A DNA stretch of 64,000 nt from Rhynchopus sp. YZ270_cl-10 (lineage: Eukaryota; Euglenozoa; Diplonemea; Diplonemida; Diplonemidae): NCBI GenBank assembly GCA_964035575.1, contig OZ037904.1:930001-994000 (forward strand), written 5' to 3'. Under the pieces are notes generated by a model. That model searched no databases and had not been told where the DNA came from. It worked only from the letters and a program-made list of their open reading frames with translations. Both the position numbers and the translations under genes were made by a program. Positions 40,225 to 49,709 of this stretch are shown here, in pieces (position 1 is the stretch's first letter; every line of letters starts with the position of its first letter).

Positions 40225-41467
40225 GGGAGGGTCACTGTACTCGATACACGACGGTGAAGTAACGGGTGTTACAAGTGGAGTTACAAGTGAGTTACATGTA
40301 ACTTTTGTTACATGTAACTCACTTGTAACTCACTTGTAACCCACCAGTTACAACCTGATTTTGCCTGTAATTCATGTATCCCACTTGTAACTCACTTGTA
40401 ACTCACTTGTAACGGTTTTTCACTTGTAACGTTACATGTAACTTCACTTGTAATGTACTATACTTCACCGTCGTGTAAATGCGATTTTTCCGATTTTGAT
40501 CCTCAGAACCGCAGAAGTACCCGAAAACTATACCAAACCACCTAGGGGACCCAAAAAACGCACCAGCGCCCCAGTTTTGACACAGAAACACTCAGATGAT
40601 GCCTGAAATGCAATTTTTAAAAAATGCCTACAGAACTTGTACCTGACCACCCCCCGTAGATAGAGCAAATCACACATTCATCACGCCTCAGTGTGGGCCA
40701 GGGGCCAGAAAAGCCCCCAAAGCCACATATTTTCACCCCAGAACCTATCCCGAGGGGTACCCAGGCTGTTTCGGGGTGTTTAGAGGGACTTGGTGGAACT
40801 TAGAACTATGTTTCAAAAAGGGTACAAGTACTGTGCCAAGGGTTTTCCCACCCTAAGGTATCTGAAGCCGTCAAAAAACGTGAAGTAGGCAATAAATCAA
40901 AAAATACCCCCTGAGGTCAAAAAAACCACACCATAGGCCCATTTGGACCCCAAAAATCGAATTCCGCCCGGTTTTGGGCACTTTTGACCACTTCTGAGCG
41001 ACTTTTTTGCGTTTTTTAAAAGTGACCACCAACTTGTACCTGCCCACATTGGTCCCTTGAGAGGGCAAACCCTTGTCACAGTACTTGTACCCTTTTTGAA
41101 ACATGGTTCTAAGTTCCACCAAGTCCCTCTAAACACCCCGAAACAGCCTGGGTACCCCTCGGGATAGGTTCTGGGGTGAAAATATGTGGCTTTGGGGGCT
41201 TTTCTGGCCCCTGGCCCACACTGAGGCGTGATGAATGTGTGATTTGCTCTATCTACGGGGGGTGGTCAGGTACAAGTTCTGTAGGCACTCTTTAAAAATT
41301 GCATTTCAGGCATCATCTGAGTGTTTCTGTGTCAAAACTGGGGCGCTGGTGCGTTTTTTGGGTCCCCTAGGTGGTTTGGTATGGTTTTCGGGGACTTCTG
41401 CGGTTCTGAGGATCAAAATCGGAAAAATCGCATTTATCGAGAGATTTAACGTGCAGTGACCCTCCCC
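40225..41467. mobile_element. palindrome P3 with unequal arms, 1,243 bp
   Basis: Inverted ends GGGGAGGGTCACTG, flanked by TA (40223-40224, 41468-41469). Outer arms are reverse complements (for example AACCACCTAGGGGACCC near 40537 and its complement near 41366). About 230 bp in the centre (40830-41060) are not paired. The left arm contains a 228-bp element (40248-40475) absent from the right arm. Without it, the palindrome is about 1,013 bp. Confidence 0.9.
40248..40475. mobile_element. 228-bp TIR element (MITE), copy 1, in the left arm of P3
   Basis: Inverted ends CACGACGGTGAAGT, flanked by TA (40246-40247, 40476-40477). The matching right arm of P3 (41430-41440) shows the empty site CTCGA-TA-AATGCG, confirming a TA duplication. 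The interior is repeated GTTACAAGTGAGTTACATG-type iterons in both orientations. A second copy lies at 46076-46315. Confidence 0.95.
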
Positions 41468-41490
41468 TACCCCCCCCCCCCCCCCCCTTA

Positions 41491-42686
41491 GGGGGTCCGA
41501 CTCCTAATAGACTTGTGTATAAAATTTCGTACAAAAAACTCATTATTAAACTTCTGGTCATTTCCAAGGCAACTGCGGGTGAAAAACACCCTCAGAGTGG
41601 GTCACAGGGGGCCTGTGGGCCGAAAAACGACCCAGAAGTCACCCCAGAATACAAAAAAATGGAAAAAAATAGTGAAAAAACGGCTTTTTTCAGGTTTTGG
41701 CCACTTTGGGCAAAATAGCGATTTTTCAAGAAAAACCCAAAAAAACGGTTATTTTTTGACATCACAAAGCCTCCTTTGGCACAAATATACCCCAAAAGTG
41801 GCCCGTGAGTCCATTCCAACCTGTTTTGGACATATTTGACACTTTTGGAAGTGTTTTTTTGGTGTTTTTACGTCAAAAAAAATACCCTGGCAATACCCTG
41901 ACCGCGCTCCGGCAGCATTCCAGCATGCTGTTTGACCCATATAGGGGTCAAGAAATGGCCAAAAACCCCTGAAAAAGGACCCTGGGAGCCCAGATAGTTC
42001 CAAATTTCCACCACATCCCCACCCAAACACCGCAAAAACACGACAGAAAATCGTCTTAAAAAACACACTTTTTTCAAAAAGGTCGTCAGACAGGCTCCAT
42101 AATGACCTTTTTGAAAAAAGTGTGTTTTTTAAGACGATTTTCTGTCGTGTTTTTGCGGTGTTTGGGTGGGGATGTGGTGGAAATTTGGAACTATCTGGGC
42201 TCCCAGGGTCCTTTTTCGGGGGTTTTTGGCCATTTCTTGACCCCTATATGGGTCAAACAGCATGCTGGAATGCTGCCGGAGCGCGGTCAGGGTATTGCCA
42301 GGGTATTTTTTTTGACGTAAAAACACCAAAAAAACACTTCCAAAAGTGTCAAATATGTCCAAAACAGGTTGGAATGGACTCACGGGCCACTTTTGGGGTA
42401 TATTTGTGCCAAAGGAGGCTTTGTGATGTCAAAAAATAACCGCTTTTTTGGGTTTTTCTTGAAAAATCGCTATTTTGCCCAATATGGCCAAAACGTGAAA
42501 AAAGCCGTTTTTTCACTATTTTTTTCCATTTTTTTGTATTCTGGGGTGACTTCTGGGTCGTTTTTCGGCCCACAGGCCCCCTGTGACCCACTCTGAGGGT
42601 GTTTTTCACCCGCAGTTGCCTTGGAAATGACCAGAAGTTTAATAATGAGTTTTTTGTACGGTAATTTTACTCACAGTCGGACCCCC
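41491..42686. mobile_element. palindrome P4, 1,196 bp
   Basis: Inverted ends GGGGGTCCGACT, flanked by TA (41489-41490, 42687-42688). Arms of about 590 bp are nearly perfect reverse complements around a centre near 42085. C runs of 18 bases on the left and 25 bases on the right. The outer third of each arm is nearly identical to P5, and the arm interior shares the TTTTGGACA...GGTGTTTTTA order with P1. Confidence 0.93.
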
Positions 42687-42715
42687 TACCCCCCCCCCCC
42701 CCCCCCCCCCCCCTA

Positions 42716-44901
42716 GGCATAGATGTCATGCGAAGAGATTCTTCGGATTCTTCGTATTTTCTTCGTATTCCTCTTCGCATATTCTTCGCATTCGGAAAAT
42801 GCGAAGAATATGCGAAGAAAATGCGAAGAATTTTTTTCCACCAATACTTTGCCCACAAAGGGATCGAAAGTGCTAAGGTGCAGATGATCGCACTGGGAAA
42901 TAAGTTGCATTTTTCTTTTATTCACGCCGTTTCCTTTAAATTTTCAACGAGTATGCAATACGTTTGGAAAATAATTTACTATATTCGTTTGTCTGTTTTG
43001 CTCTTTTTTGTGCTCCTCCATAACAGCTCTTCCTCTTTTTTCTGTGATATTTTGCCCCACCTTACTGTATAAAAAAGAAAACAACAGACATGGCTTCATA
43101 AATATATTGAATATCGTCAATATATTGATTTGGTGATGAATATTATTGATTGAATATTGAAAGTATCAATAATATTGACTGAAAACTGTCAATATTTCAA
43201 TAGTATTGAAATATTGATCATATTATTGAATATTGACGTTGCAGTGCCTGATTTTTCCTTGACGGGAGGCCATGGCTGAGAATAAGACTTGGGGACCCGG
43301 GACCCGGTTATTCTCAGTGGGACTGGGCACAATATGTCGAAAACGCTGTGAAAACGCCTGAAAGCGGGTCAGGGACCCGGGCGCGGGAGGCTGGGGCATG
43401 GATGGAGGGGTATTCCCAGTCCCTAGGACTGGGACTGTACCCAGTGACCAGTACCCGTCCTAGTTCTAGTCCTGGGACAGTACCCGGGACCCTGCTTATT
43501 CTCAGCTCCCTTCCAGCCACAGAGTGGAGAGGCAAAGGGTCAAACTTTTCTGTTGAAGCCATGTGCGCAACATTTCAAAGATTGTGCCATAAATCGCACA
43601 TTATCACAGCCAAACTATATCATGGATAGGGTAGAGCTGTGGGCTACCGCTCGTAATTCCTAAACACTTGTGTTTAGGTTTTTAAGCTTGCTGCCCTCCC
43701 AGTACCCTCCTGGTGCACCCACCCGAAAATGCACCAAAGTGTAAGATTTTTTCGGCGTTGGAAAGATTGGGCCTCAAAAATGCGAATCACCAAATCAGAT
43801 CTGTGAGAGATTTGTTTTTAATTCCTATTTTCGTGTCGCGAGTTTACGTGGGAAATGCTTTAGAAACGTGCGTTCCTTAAGTACCCTGTGGGCAAAACAG
43901 GCGTTTTTCACCAAAAACCGGGATTTTCGCCTTTTTGGGTGGCTTTTTGGGCCCATACCCGGCTATATGGACTGGGAAACGCGATTCTGGGGTGCTAGAA
44001 CCAGGTCTAGGCCGCACAGGGGTACTTCTGTGGGCAAAAACAACCCACAAAACCATGCACTGCGTTGTGTTCTGTGACCATTCAAGTGTTTTAGCTAGTG
44101 CACGAGGCGTTGCTATCGATTTGGTTTCGTTCTCGCTCATCAACCACACGAGCTAGCAAAAAATATTTAGGATTCGCAAAACCAAATTTTGTCCGCGCCG
44201 CAGGCGCACGGTGCGCTACTTTTTTACGGGAGTTGCGAACATACATTTGAAAAATCCATCCATCCACATATGAGAGGATCAGTGAGTAAATAGTTCCGCT
44301 TATGGGCCCAGGAGGCTTCCCCTGGTCAGGGGTGGGGTTTGCTGCTTGGAGAGGAGGTTGTTCTGGGTACAGAACGAGAAAAAAGAGTAGTTGAAACGTG
44401 CTAAAACGCAGTCGAGCTCATGCAAAGGGTAGGAGGTGGGTGTTCCGTACCGTAAGAGAACGGAGGCGGTTCACAACCGCTCGACGAATCACGCGACCTC
44501 TTTATACCCCAGCCTTTTTAACAGCCAAAAAAACTCTATGATTTTGCACGTGTTACCGTGGGACTCTAAGGGCAATCATGGCTCAGTTCGTAAACGTGCA
44601 CGTGCCATTCAATGCCAAAATATTTATATCTCGTGTGTATTGTGTTTTTCTCGTCAGCGTTTTAAAAACAAAAATAGTAAGGTGGGACATAAATCACAGA
44701 AAAAAAGAGGAAGAGGTGTGCACGGAATATGCACTTCGCATTCTTCGCATATTCTTCGCATGTTGGAAAATGCGAAGAATATGCGAAGAATGCGAAGTAG
44801 GCGAAGAATATGCGAAGAAAATACGAAGAAAATACGAAGAATTTTTGGGATTTTTGAAAATGCGAAGAATCCGAAGAATCTCTTCGCATGACATGTATGC
44901 C
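42716..44901. mobile_element. TA-flanked element M2, 2,186 bp, with TGCGAAGAATA iterons
   Basis: Inverted ends begin GGCATA, as in M1, then continue with TGTCATGCGAAGAG in both copies. TA flanks at 42714-42715 and 44902-44903. Both subterminal zones are built from ATGCGAAGAATATGCGAAGA units. The interior contains an AT-rich block of TCAATATTGA repeats (43100-43235), a GC-rich block of GGGACCCGGG/CCAGTCC strings (43290-43500), a GC palindrome at 44195 and a hairpin at 43658. No coding capacity is evident. Confidence 0.88.
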
Positions 44902-44903
44902 TA

Positions 44904-46322
44904 GGGGATACGACTCCAGCCATTTTGGCTGGGACCAAACGCACGGAAAATTCATTTGGCATTATCTGGCCATCTCCAAGGCAACTGCGGGTGAAAAACA
45001 CCCTCAGAGTGGGTCACAGGGGGCCTGTGGGTCGAAAAACGACCCAGAAGCCACCCCAGAATACAAAAAAATGGAAAAAAATAGTGAAAAAACGGCTTTT
45101 TTCACGTTTTGGCCACTTTGGGCAAAATAGCGATTTTTCGAGAAAAAAATCAAAAACCGGGATATTTTTTGACATCACAAAGCCTCCTTTGGCACAAATA
45201 TACCCCAAAAGTGGCCTGTGAGTCCATTCCAACCTGTTTTGGACATATTTGACACTTTTGGAAGTGTTTTTTTGGTGTTTTTAGGTCAAAAAAATGCCCA
45301 AGACGTCCCCAAGACATCCCCAAGACACTTTGCACACCCCCTGTTACGGTCATATTTTTTTCGTTTTTTTGCCTGAAACCCCCAAAATACCCCTCCCGGA
45401 CCCCACATAGTCCCGAATATCCATCACACACCCACTCAGAGTGAGTAGAAGCACCCCAAAAAAAATATTTTTTAAAGCCCTAAAATTGTGCTTCAGTTTC
45501 GGCAGCATCCATGTTGAAGTTGAAGGGCTTTAAAAAATATTTTTTTTGGGGTGCTTCTACTCACTCTGAGTGGGTGTGTGATGGATATTCGGGACTATGT
45601 GGGGTATTTTGGGGGTTTCAGGCAAAAAAACGAAAAAAATATGACCGTAACAGGGGGTGTGCAAAGTGTCTTGGGGATGTCTTGGGGACGTCTTGGGCAT
45701 TTTTTTGACCTAAAAACACCAAAAAAACACTTCCAAAAGTGTCAAATATGTCCAAAACAGGTTGGAATGGACTCACAGGCCACTTTTGGGGTATATTTGT
45801 GCCAAAGGAGGCTTTGTGATGTCAAAAAATATCCCGGTTTTTGATTTTTTTCTCGAAAAATCGCTATTTTGCCCAAAGTGGCCAAAACGTGAAAAAAGCC
45901 GTTTTTTCACTATTTTTTTCCATTTTTTTGTATTCTGGGGTGGCTTCTGGGTCGTTTTTCGACCCACAGGCCCCCTGTGACCCACTCTGAGGGTGTTTTT
46001 CACCCGCAGTTGCCTTGGAGATGACCAGATAATGCCAAATGAATTTTCCGTGCGCAAAAAATGGCTGGAGTCGTACACGACGGTGAAGTAACGGGTGTTA
46101 CAAGTGGAGTTACAAGTGAGTTACATGTAACTTTTGTTACATGTAACTCACTTGTAACTCACTTGTAACCCACCAGTTACAACCTGATTTTGCCTGTAAT
46201 TCATGTATCCCACTTGTATCCCACTTGTAACTCACTTGTAACTCACTTGTAACGGTTTTTCACTTGTAACGTTACATGTAACTTCACTTGTAATGTACTA
46301 TACTTCACCGTCGTGTACCCCC
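44904..46322. mobile_element. palindrome P5, about 1.18 kb plus an inserted MITE
   Basis: Inverted ends GGGGATACGACTCC / GGAGTCGTACCCCC. It starts directly at the TA shared with M2 (44902-44903) with no C run between. Arms are near-perfect reverse complements around about 45500. The right arm holds a 240-bp element at 46076-46315; the left arm has the empty site. A T-interrupted C run follows (46325-46341). Confidence 0.92.
46076..46315. mobile_element. 240-bp TIR element (MITE), copy 2, in the right arm of P5
   Basis: Same element as 40248-40475, nearly identical but 12 bp longer, owing to one more TCCCACTTGTA-type unit near 46210. Flanked by TA (46074-46075, 46316-46317). The left arm of P5 (44906-44918) shows the empty site as GGGATACGACTCC. 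Confidence 0.95.
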
Positions 46323-46465
46323 TACCCCCTCCCCCCCCCCCAATACAATACAAAAGTAATCCATTCTATTTTACCTCCTACTGCAAAGCGTACTCATTCT
46401 ATTTGCTCTCTTTTAAGGATCCTGTGAAGAAAAAAATCGTGGCTATTATCTAGTGATAGTCTATA

Positions 46466-46982
46466 CTGGGGGGGGGCTAATAAAGTATACGGGGGTAATA
46501 AAGTATACGGTGCGGAAACCCATTTTGAGCGTGGAAATCTGTGAAATAAAGTATACGGTTTTTGTGTACATTTTTCTTACTAAAAAAATTTTTCAGCAAG
46601 TTTTGCACAAAAAATCGAAAAATTTTTTTTTGATTTCGGTGGTCCGGATTCTGTACGTGCTGTGATGGGGTCACTTTGAGCTGAGAAACGAGTATTTTTG
46701 ACCTAAAACGCGTGTATCAGTTTTTACACGATTGGTGCTGATGGGGTTCAGATTTGTGAAAATTTAAGTCACCAAAAAATTGTTCATTTTTCCACATTGA
46801 CCCCACCACTGGCTGGGATTGGCCCAAAAATGCCAATGGTGGTGTTTTCGCGAGGTTTCGGCTACTAGAAACCCCAAAATAACAGTGATTTTTTTTTTTC
46901 TTCCACTTTTCGTTTTTTGGCCATTTAAGCAGTAATTCCCGCCGAATAAAGTATACGTATACTTTAATAGCTCCCCCCCCAG
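46466..46982. mobile_element. 517-bp TA-flanked element with G-run ends
   Basis: Inverted ends CTGGGGGGGG then CTAATAAAGTATAC or AGCTATTAAAGTATAC, flanked by TA (46464-46465, 46983-46984). AATAAAGTATACG iterons repeat inside both ends. The interior carries a diverged GTGGTGGGGTCAA segment (reverse strand, about 46790-46810) shared with hAT-like elements elsewhere in the window. No coding capacity. Confidence 0.88.
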
Positions 46983-46984
46983 TA

Positions 46985-47690
46985 ATCAAACAAAATATTT
47001 TATCTCGACTGTGATGCGTTTTTAGCACTCTTTTTTTCCCCAACTTTTTTTTTTTTTTTTTGCACAAAGGGGACTTCGTGAGATGTTGAGTATACATCTT
47101 CATGCCTTTCCTCATCATCCAAGAGGTGTTCTGTATGTTCGTGCCCTCCCCGGGTAGGCTGTACAACCAACTGCCCTCTGATGCAGTAGCACAGCGCACT
47201 TTTTCAATGTAGTATCACAGCACGCCTTGAAAATTGTTATTAGAGTTGAGGGGAAAAAAGAGAAGTGCCGTCCGTTCCAAATGATGTACTGACATATGCA
47301 ACGTTGTCAACGCCTCAAGCCAAGGTCGGTTCATTATGTCATCAGGATAGGAGATGTCCATCATGTCGCCTGAAGGTGTTGTGGGCACCACAACAACGTC
47401 CTAAGGAGGGAGAGAACGGTCCGTGAGATTCTTCCTCGTTATCACATTTCGCCCCCCCTTTTTTTCAGATGTGAACCACGAAATGGATTGTAGGGACATG
47501 CATGGTTGGGGGGAAATCCACCCCAGGTACACCCTGATCATTGCACCAAATGGTACACAGCGCTTTTATATTTCAAATCCTTTCCTCCCCCTCTTTTATT
47601 TCGCTGTTCACACTCTCATTTTATCGACGAAAACCTCCTCTCGCTATCTCCCTCCCAGGCTACACCACACACACATTCCTCTCAAACAAA
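46985..47690. other. upstream region of the proline-rich gene, with a repeat A copy
   Basis: No gene. Repeat A copy at 47467-47580 (CAGATGTGAACCACGAAATG to TATATTTCAAATC). The last 100 bp are C/T/A-rich, ending CAAACAAAATGG at the start codon. From 46985 to 47460 I see nothing recognisable. Confidence 0.55.
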
Positions 47691-49709
47691 ATGGCCACCA
47701 AGCCTCCTCCCCCCAAACCTGGTGGTGGAAAAGCAGGGAAAGCACCTCCCCCTAGCGGCCCACCCTCCCCCGGAGGCAAAAAACCGCCCCCACCTGGAAA
47801 GGGCGGGAAGGCACCACCCCCTGGGGGGAAGGCTGGTGGGAAAGGCCCTCCACCGCCTCCGGGGTCGCCTTCTGCTAAGGGGAAGGGGACACCGGGGAAG
47901 GGGCCTCCTCCGCCTCCAGGGAAAGGGGGGAAACCTGCTTCGCCGGGAAAAGGAGGGAAGGGGAGACCGCCGCCACCTTCCCCTGGAGGGAGGCCTCCTC
48001 CACCTCCTCCGGGAAGTCCTCCAGCAAAGCCGGCGCCGCCATCTCAGGAGAGCACGCCAAAGGAAGCGCACCTCCAGACCATGCCACAGCTTCCTTCCCA
48101 ATACACTATTGCGTCTGCAGAGGAAAGCAGTGAGTTGAAACGCCATGCGCAGAATTTGAGTCAACCCTCCTCCGGTCCGGGAACGCCAAGAGCCGGGTCG
48201 CCAGAGCAGTTGTTAAATAGGGTGGCGTCGGTGCATGGGCAGGTAGGGTTGTTGCAGGAGGAGGTGAGGGAGATGGTGAGGCAAGGAACCCCGCCGCAAA
48301 ACTATGTCGAGGGGTTGTCAAGAGGGAGGCTGCCGGAGTCTTTGATAATTGGGTTGGTTGAGAAGATCTTTAGGTCCTGCGATCGGCGGAGCAGCGGAAG
48401 GGTAGGAAAAGCAGACTTCAGGGCGATGATTATGAGCGAAGCGGACCTACTGCAGAACCACGCCTCCCTCGACGACATACTAGGCTTAGAACGGCTGCTC
48501 CGGATGTTAGAACAGCAGGGAGCTCCTTATGAGATTGACTGGGATTTTGTGGTGCAATCTTTTGCAAACCGGGATTCTCCTCGCCGGTATCTTTCCTTCG
48601 AAGACCAGCTGGGTCACGCTTTTACAGCGGTTTCAAGAGGAAATGGGAAGGCGCCGGTACAGCATATTCTAAGAGAAATGAGACAAGGTGGTTGTAGTGA
48701 CCCAAACTGGGCGACGTTGACGGATGTATTAGAAGCGGGGCCTCAAGGATTGGAGGTTTCGTTCGATGATTTGGTGAGAATGCGGCATGCGTCGGTACCA
48801 AGAGAACGGGGTTTGCTAGATCGACCATTTGCAGAAGGGTTTGCGCAAGCAACAATGGCAGCAGTTGCAAGAAGATCTCCATCGCCACCTTCCCCTCTGG
48901 GCGCCTTCGGCCTCTCGACTATCAGAGAGGATTTCCAAGCTATGTCACCTTCCACCGCGAAACGGAGGCTCCGTGCAGATGCCGTTGCAGACCGTGTTGC
49001 GTCTCTTCGAAATGCGCCGCAACACCGTGCAATAAAAGGGGATGGGGTGAGCCGCAGTCATCACCAAGGTTTATCTACGAGACTGCATACTTTGGAAACC
49101 AAGGTTGCGTCATTTTCTGCAGAAGAGGCGGATCGGGTTATGCAGTTGGGAGATAAAATCCAGGCTTTAGAATCGCTAATTGACGAAGAAGGGAAAGCTT
49201 TGCAACGAAACGCTCGAGGCACCGCAGCGCGACTCCAATCCATCCGCGAGCAATTCAAAGCAGGAAACACACGGAGGGAGATGATGGAAACTGCAGCGCC
49301 GAGGGTTTACAAATTTCTAATGCAAGGGGCGGAAGGAATGCAACTCACAGTCGGGACTGAACAGAGCCCGGTTGCGAGGGCAAAAGAGGATTTAGCTTTG
49401 GACGGCCTTCTCACAGAATTACGGGTCAAAGGAGAGCAATTAGACGATATAATTCATAAACACGGCCTAGGAGAAGAACGTCTTACCCATTCCATGCGGA
49501 AAGAGGTAAAAACACTTACCGCAGAGATCGAAGAGGAGCGGGCTAAGCGGAAGCATATGGAAAGTGTGTTTGTGACTCTAATGGAAAACATCATCTCTCG
49601 CCTCTACGAAGAATTAGGCGATGCGTTCAACGAACGCAAAGCAATGGATGCCCGGCTTCAAACAAGACTCCAAGATGCAGTAGCAATCATTAGTGGGGCG
49701 GTTCTTTGA
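47691..49709 (+). CDS. proline/glycine/lysine-rich protein with EF-hand-like middle and coiled-coil C terminus
   Basis: 672 residues in one exon. Residues 1-120 are made of P, G, K and S with repeated PPPP blocks, a pattern that binds SH3, WW or profilin partners in cytoskeletal proteins. Residues about 215-370 are helical and resemble paired calcium-binding helix-loop-helix units (for example EKIFRSCDRRSSGRVGKADF), though the loops lack a full set of acidic ligands. Residues about 460-670 are coiled coil with conserved-looking ERAKRKHMESVF and LEELGDAF-like patterns, reminiscent of the striated-fibre protein SF-assemblin. A cytoskeletal role is inferred; the family is unassigned. The in-frame upstream extension overlaps T-rich leader, so the ATG at 47691 is preferred. 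Confidence 0.65.
   Translation: MATKPPPPKPGGGKAGKAPPPSGPPSPGGKKPPPPGKGGKAPPPGGKAGGKGPPPPPGSPSAKGKGTPGKGPPPPPGKGGKPASPGKGGKGRPPPPSPGGRPPPPPPGSPPAKPAPPSQESTPKEAHLQTMPQLPSQYTIASAEESSELKRHAQNLSQPSSGPGTPRAGSPEQLLNRVASVHGQVGLLQEEVREMVRQGTPPQNYVEGLSRGRLPESLIIGLVEKIFRSCDRRSSGRVGKADFRAMIMSEADLLQNHASLDDILGLERLLRMLEQQGAPYEIDWDFVVQSFANRDSPRRYLSFEDQLGHAFTAVSRGNGKAPVQHILREMRQGGCSDPNWATLTDVLEAGPQGLEVSFDDLVRMRHASVPRERGLLDRPFAEGFAQATMAAVARRSPSPPSPLGAFGLSTIREDFQAMSPSTAKRRLRADAVADRVASLRNAPQHRAIKGDGVSRSHHQGLSTRLHTLETKVASFSAEEADRVMQLGDKIQALESLIDEEGKALQRNARGTAARLQSIREQFKAGNTRREMMETAAPRVYKFLMQGAEGMQLTVGTEQSPVARAKEDLALDGLLTELRVKGEQLDDIIHKHGLGEERLTHSMRKEVKTLTAEIEEERAKRKHMESVFVTLMENIISRLYEELGDAFNERKAMDARLQTRLQDAVAIISGAVL

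Noticed and set aside
40248-40475. CRISPR-like array of ACTTGTAACTC repeats
   Set aside because: Units are about 10-12 bp, adjacent and in both orientations inside a TIR element in a eukaryotic genome; there are no spacers.
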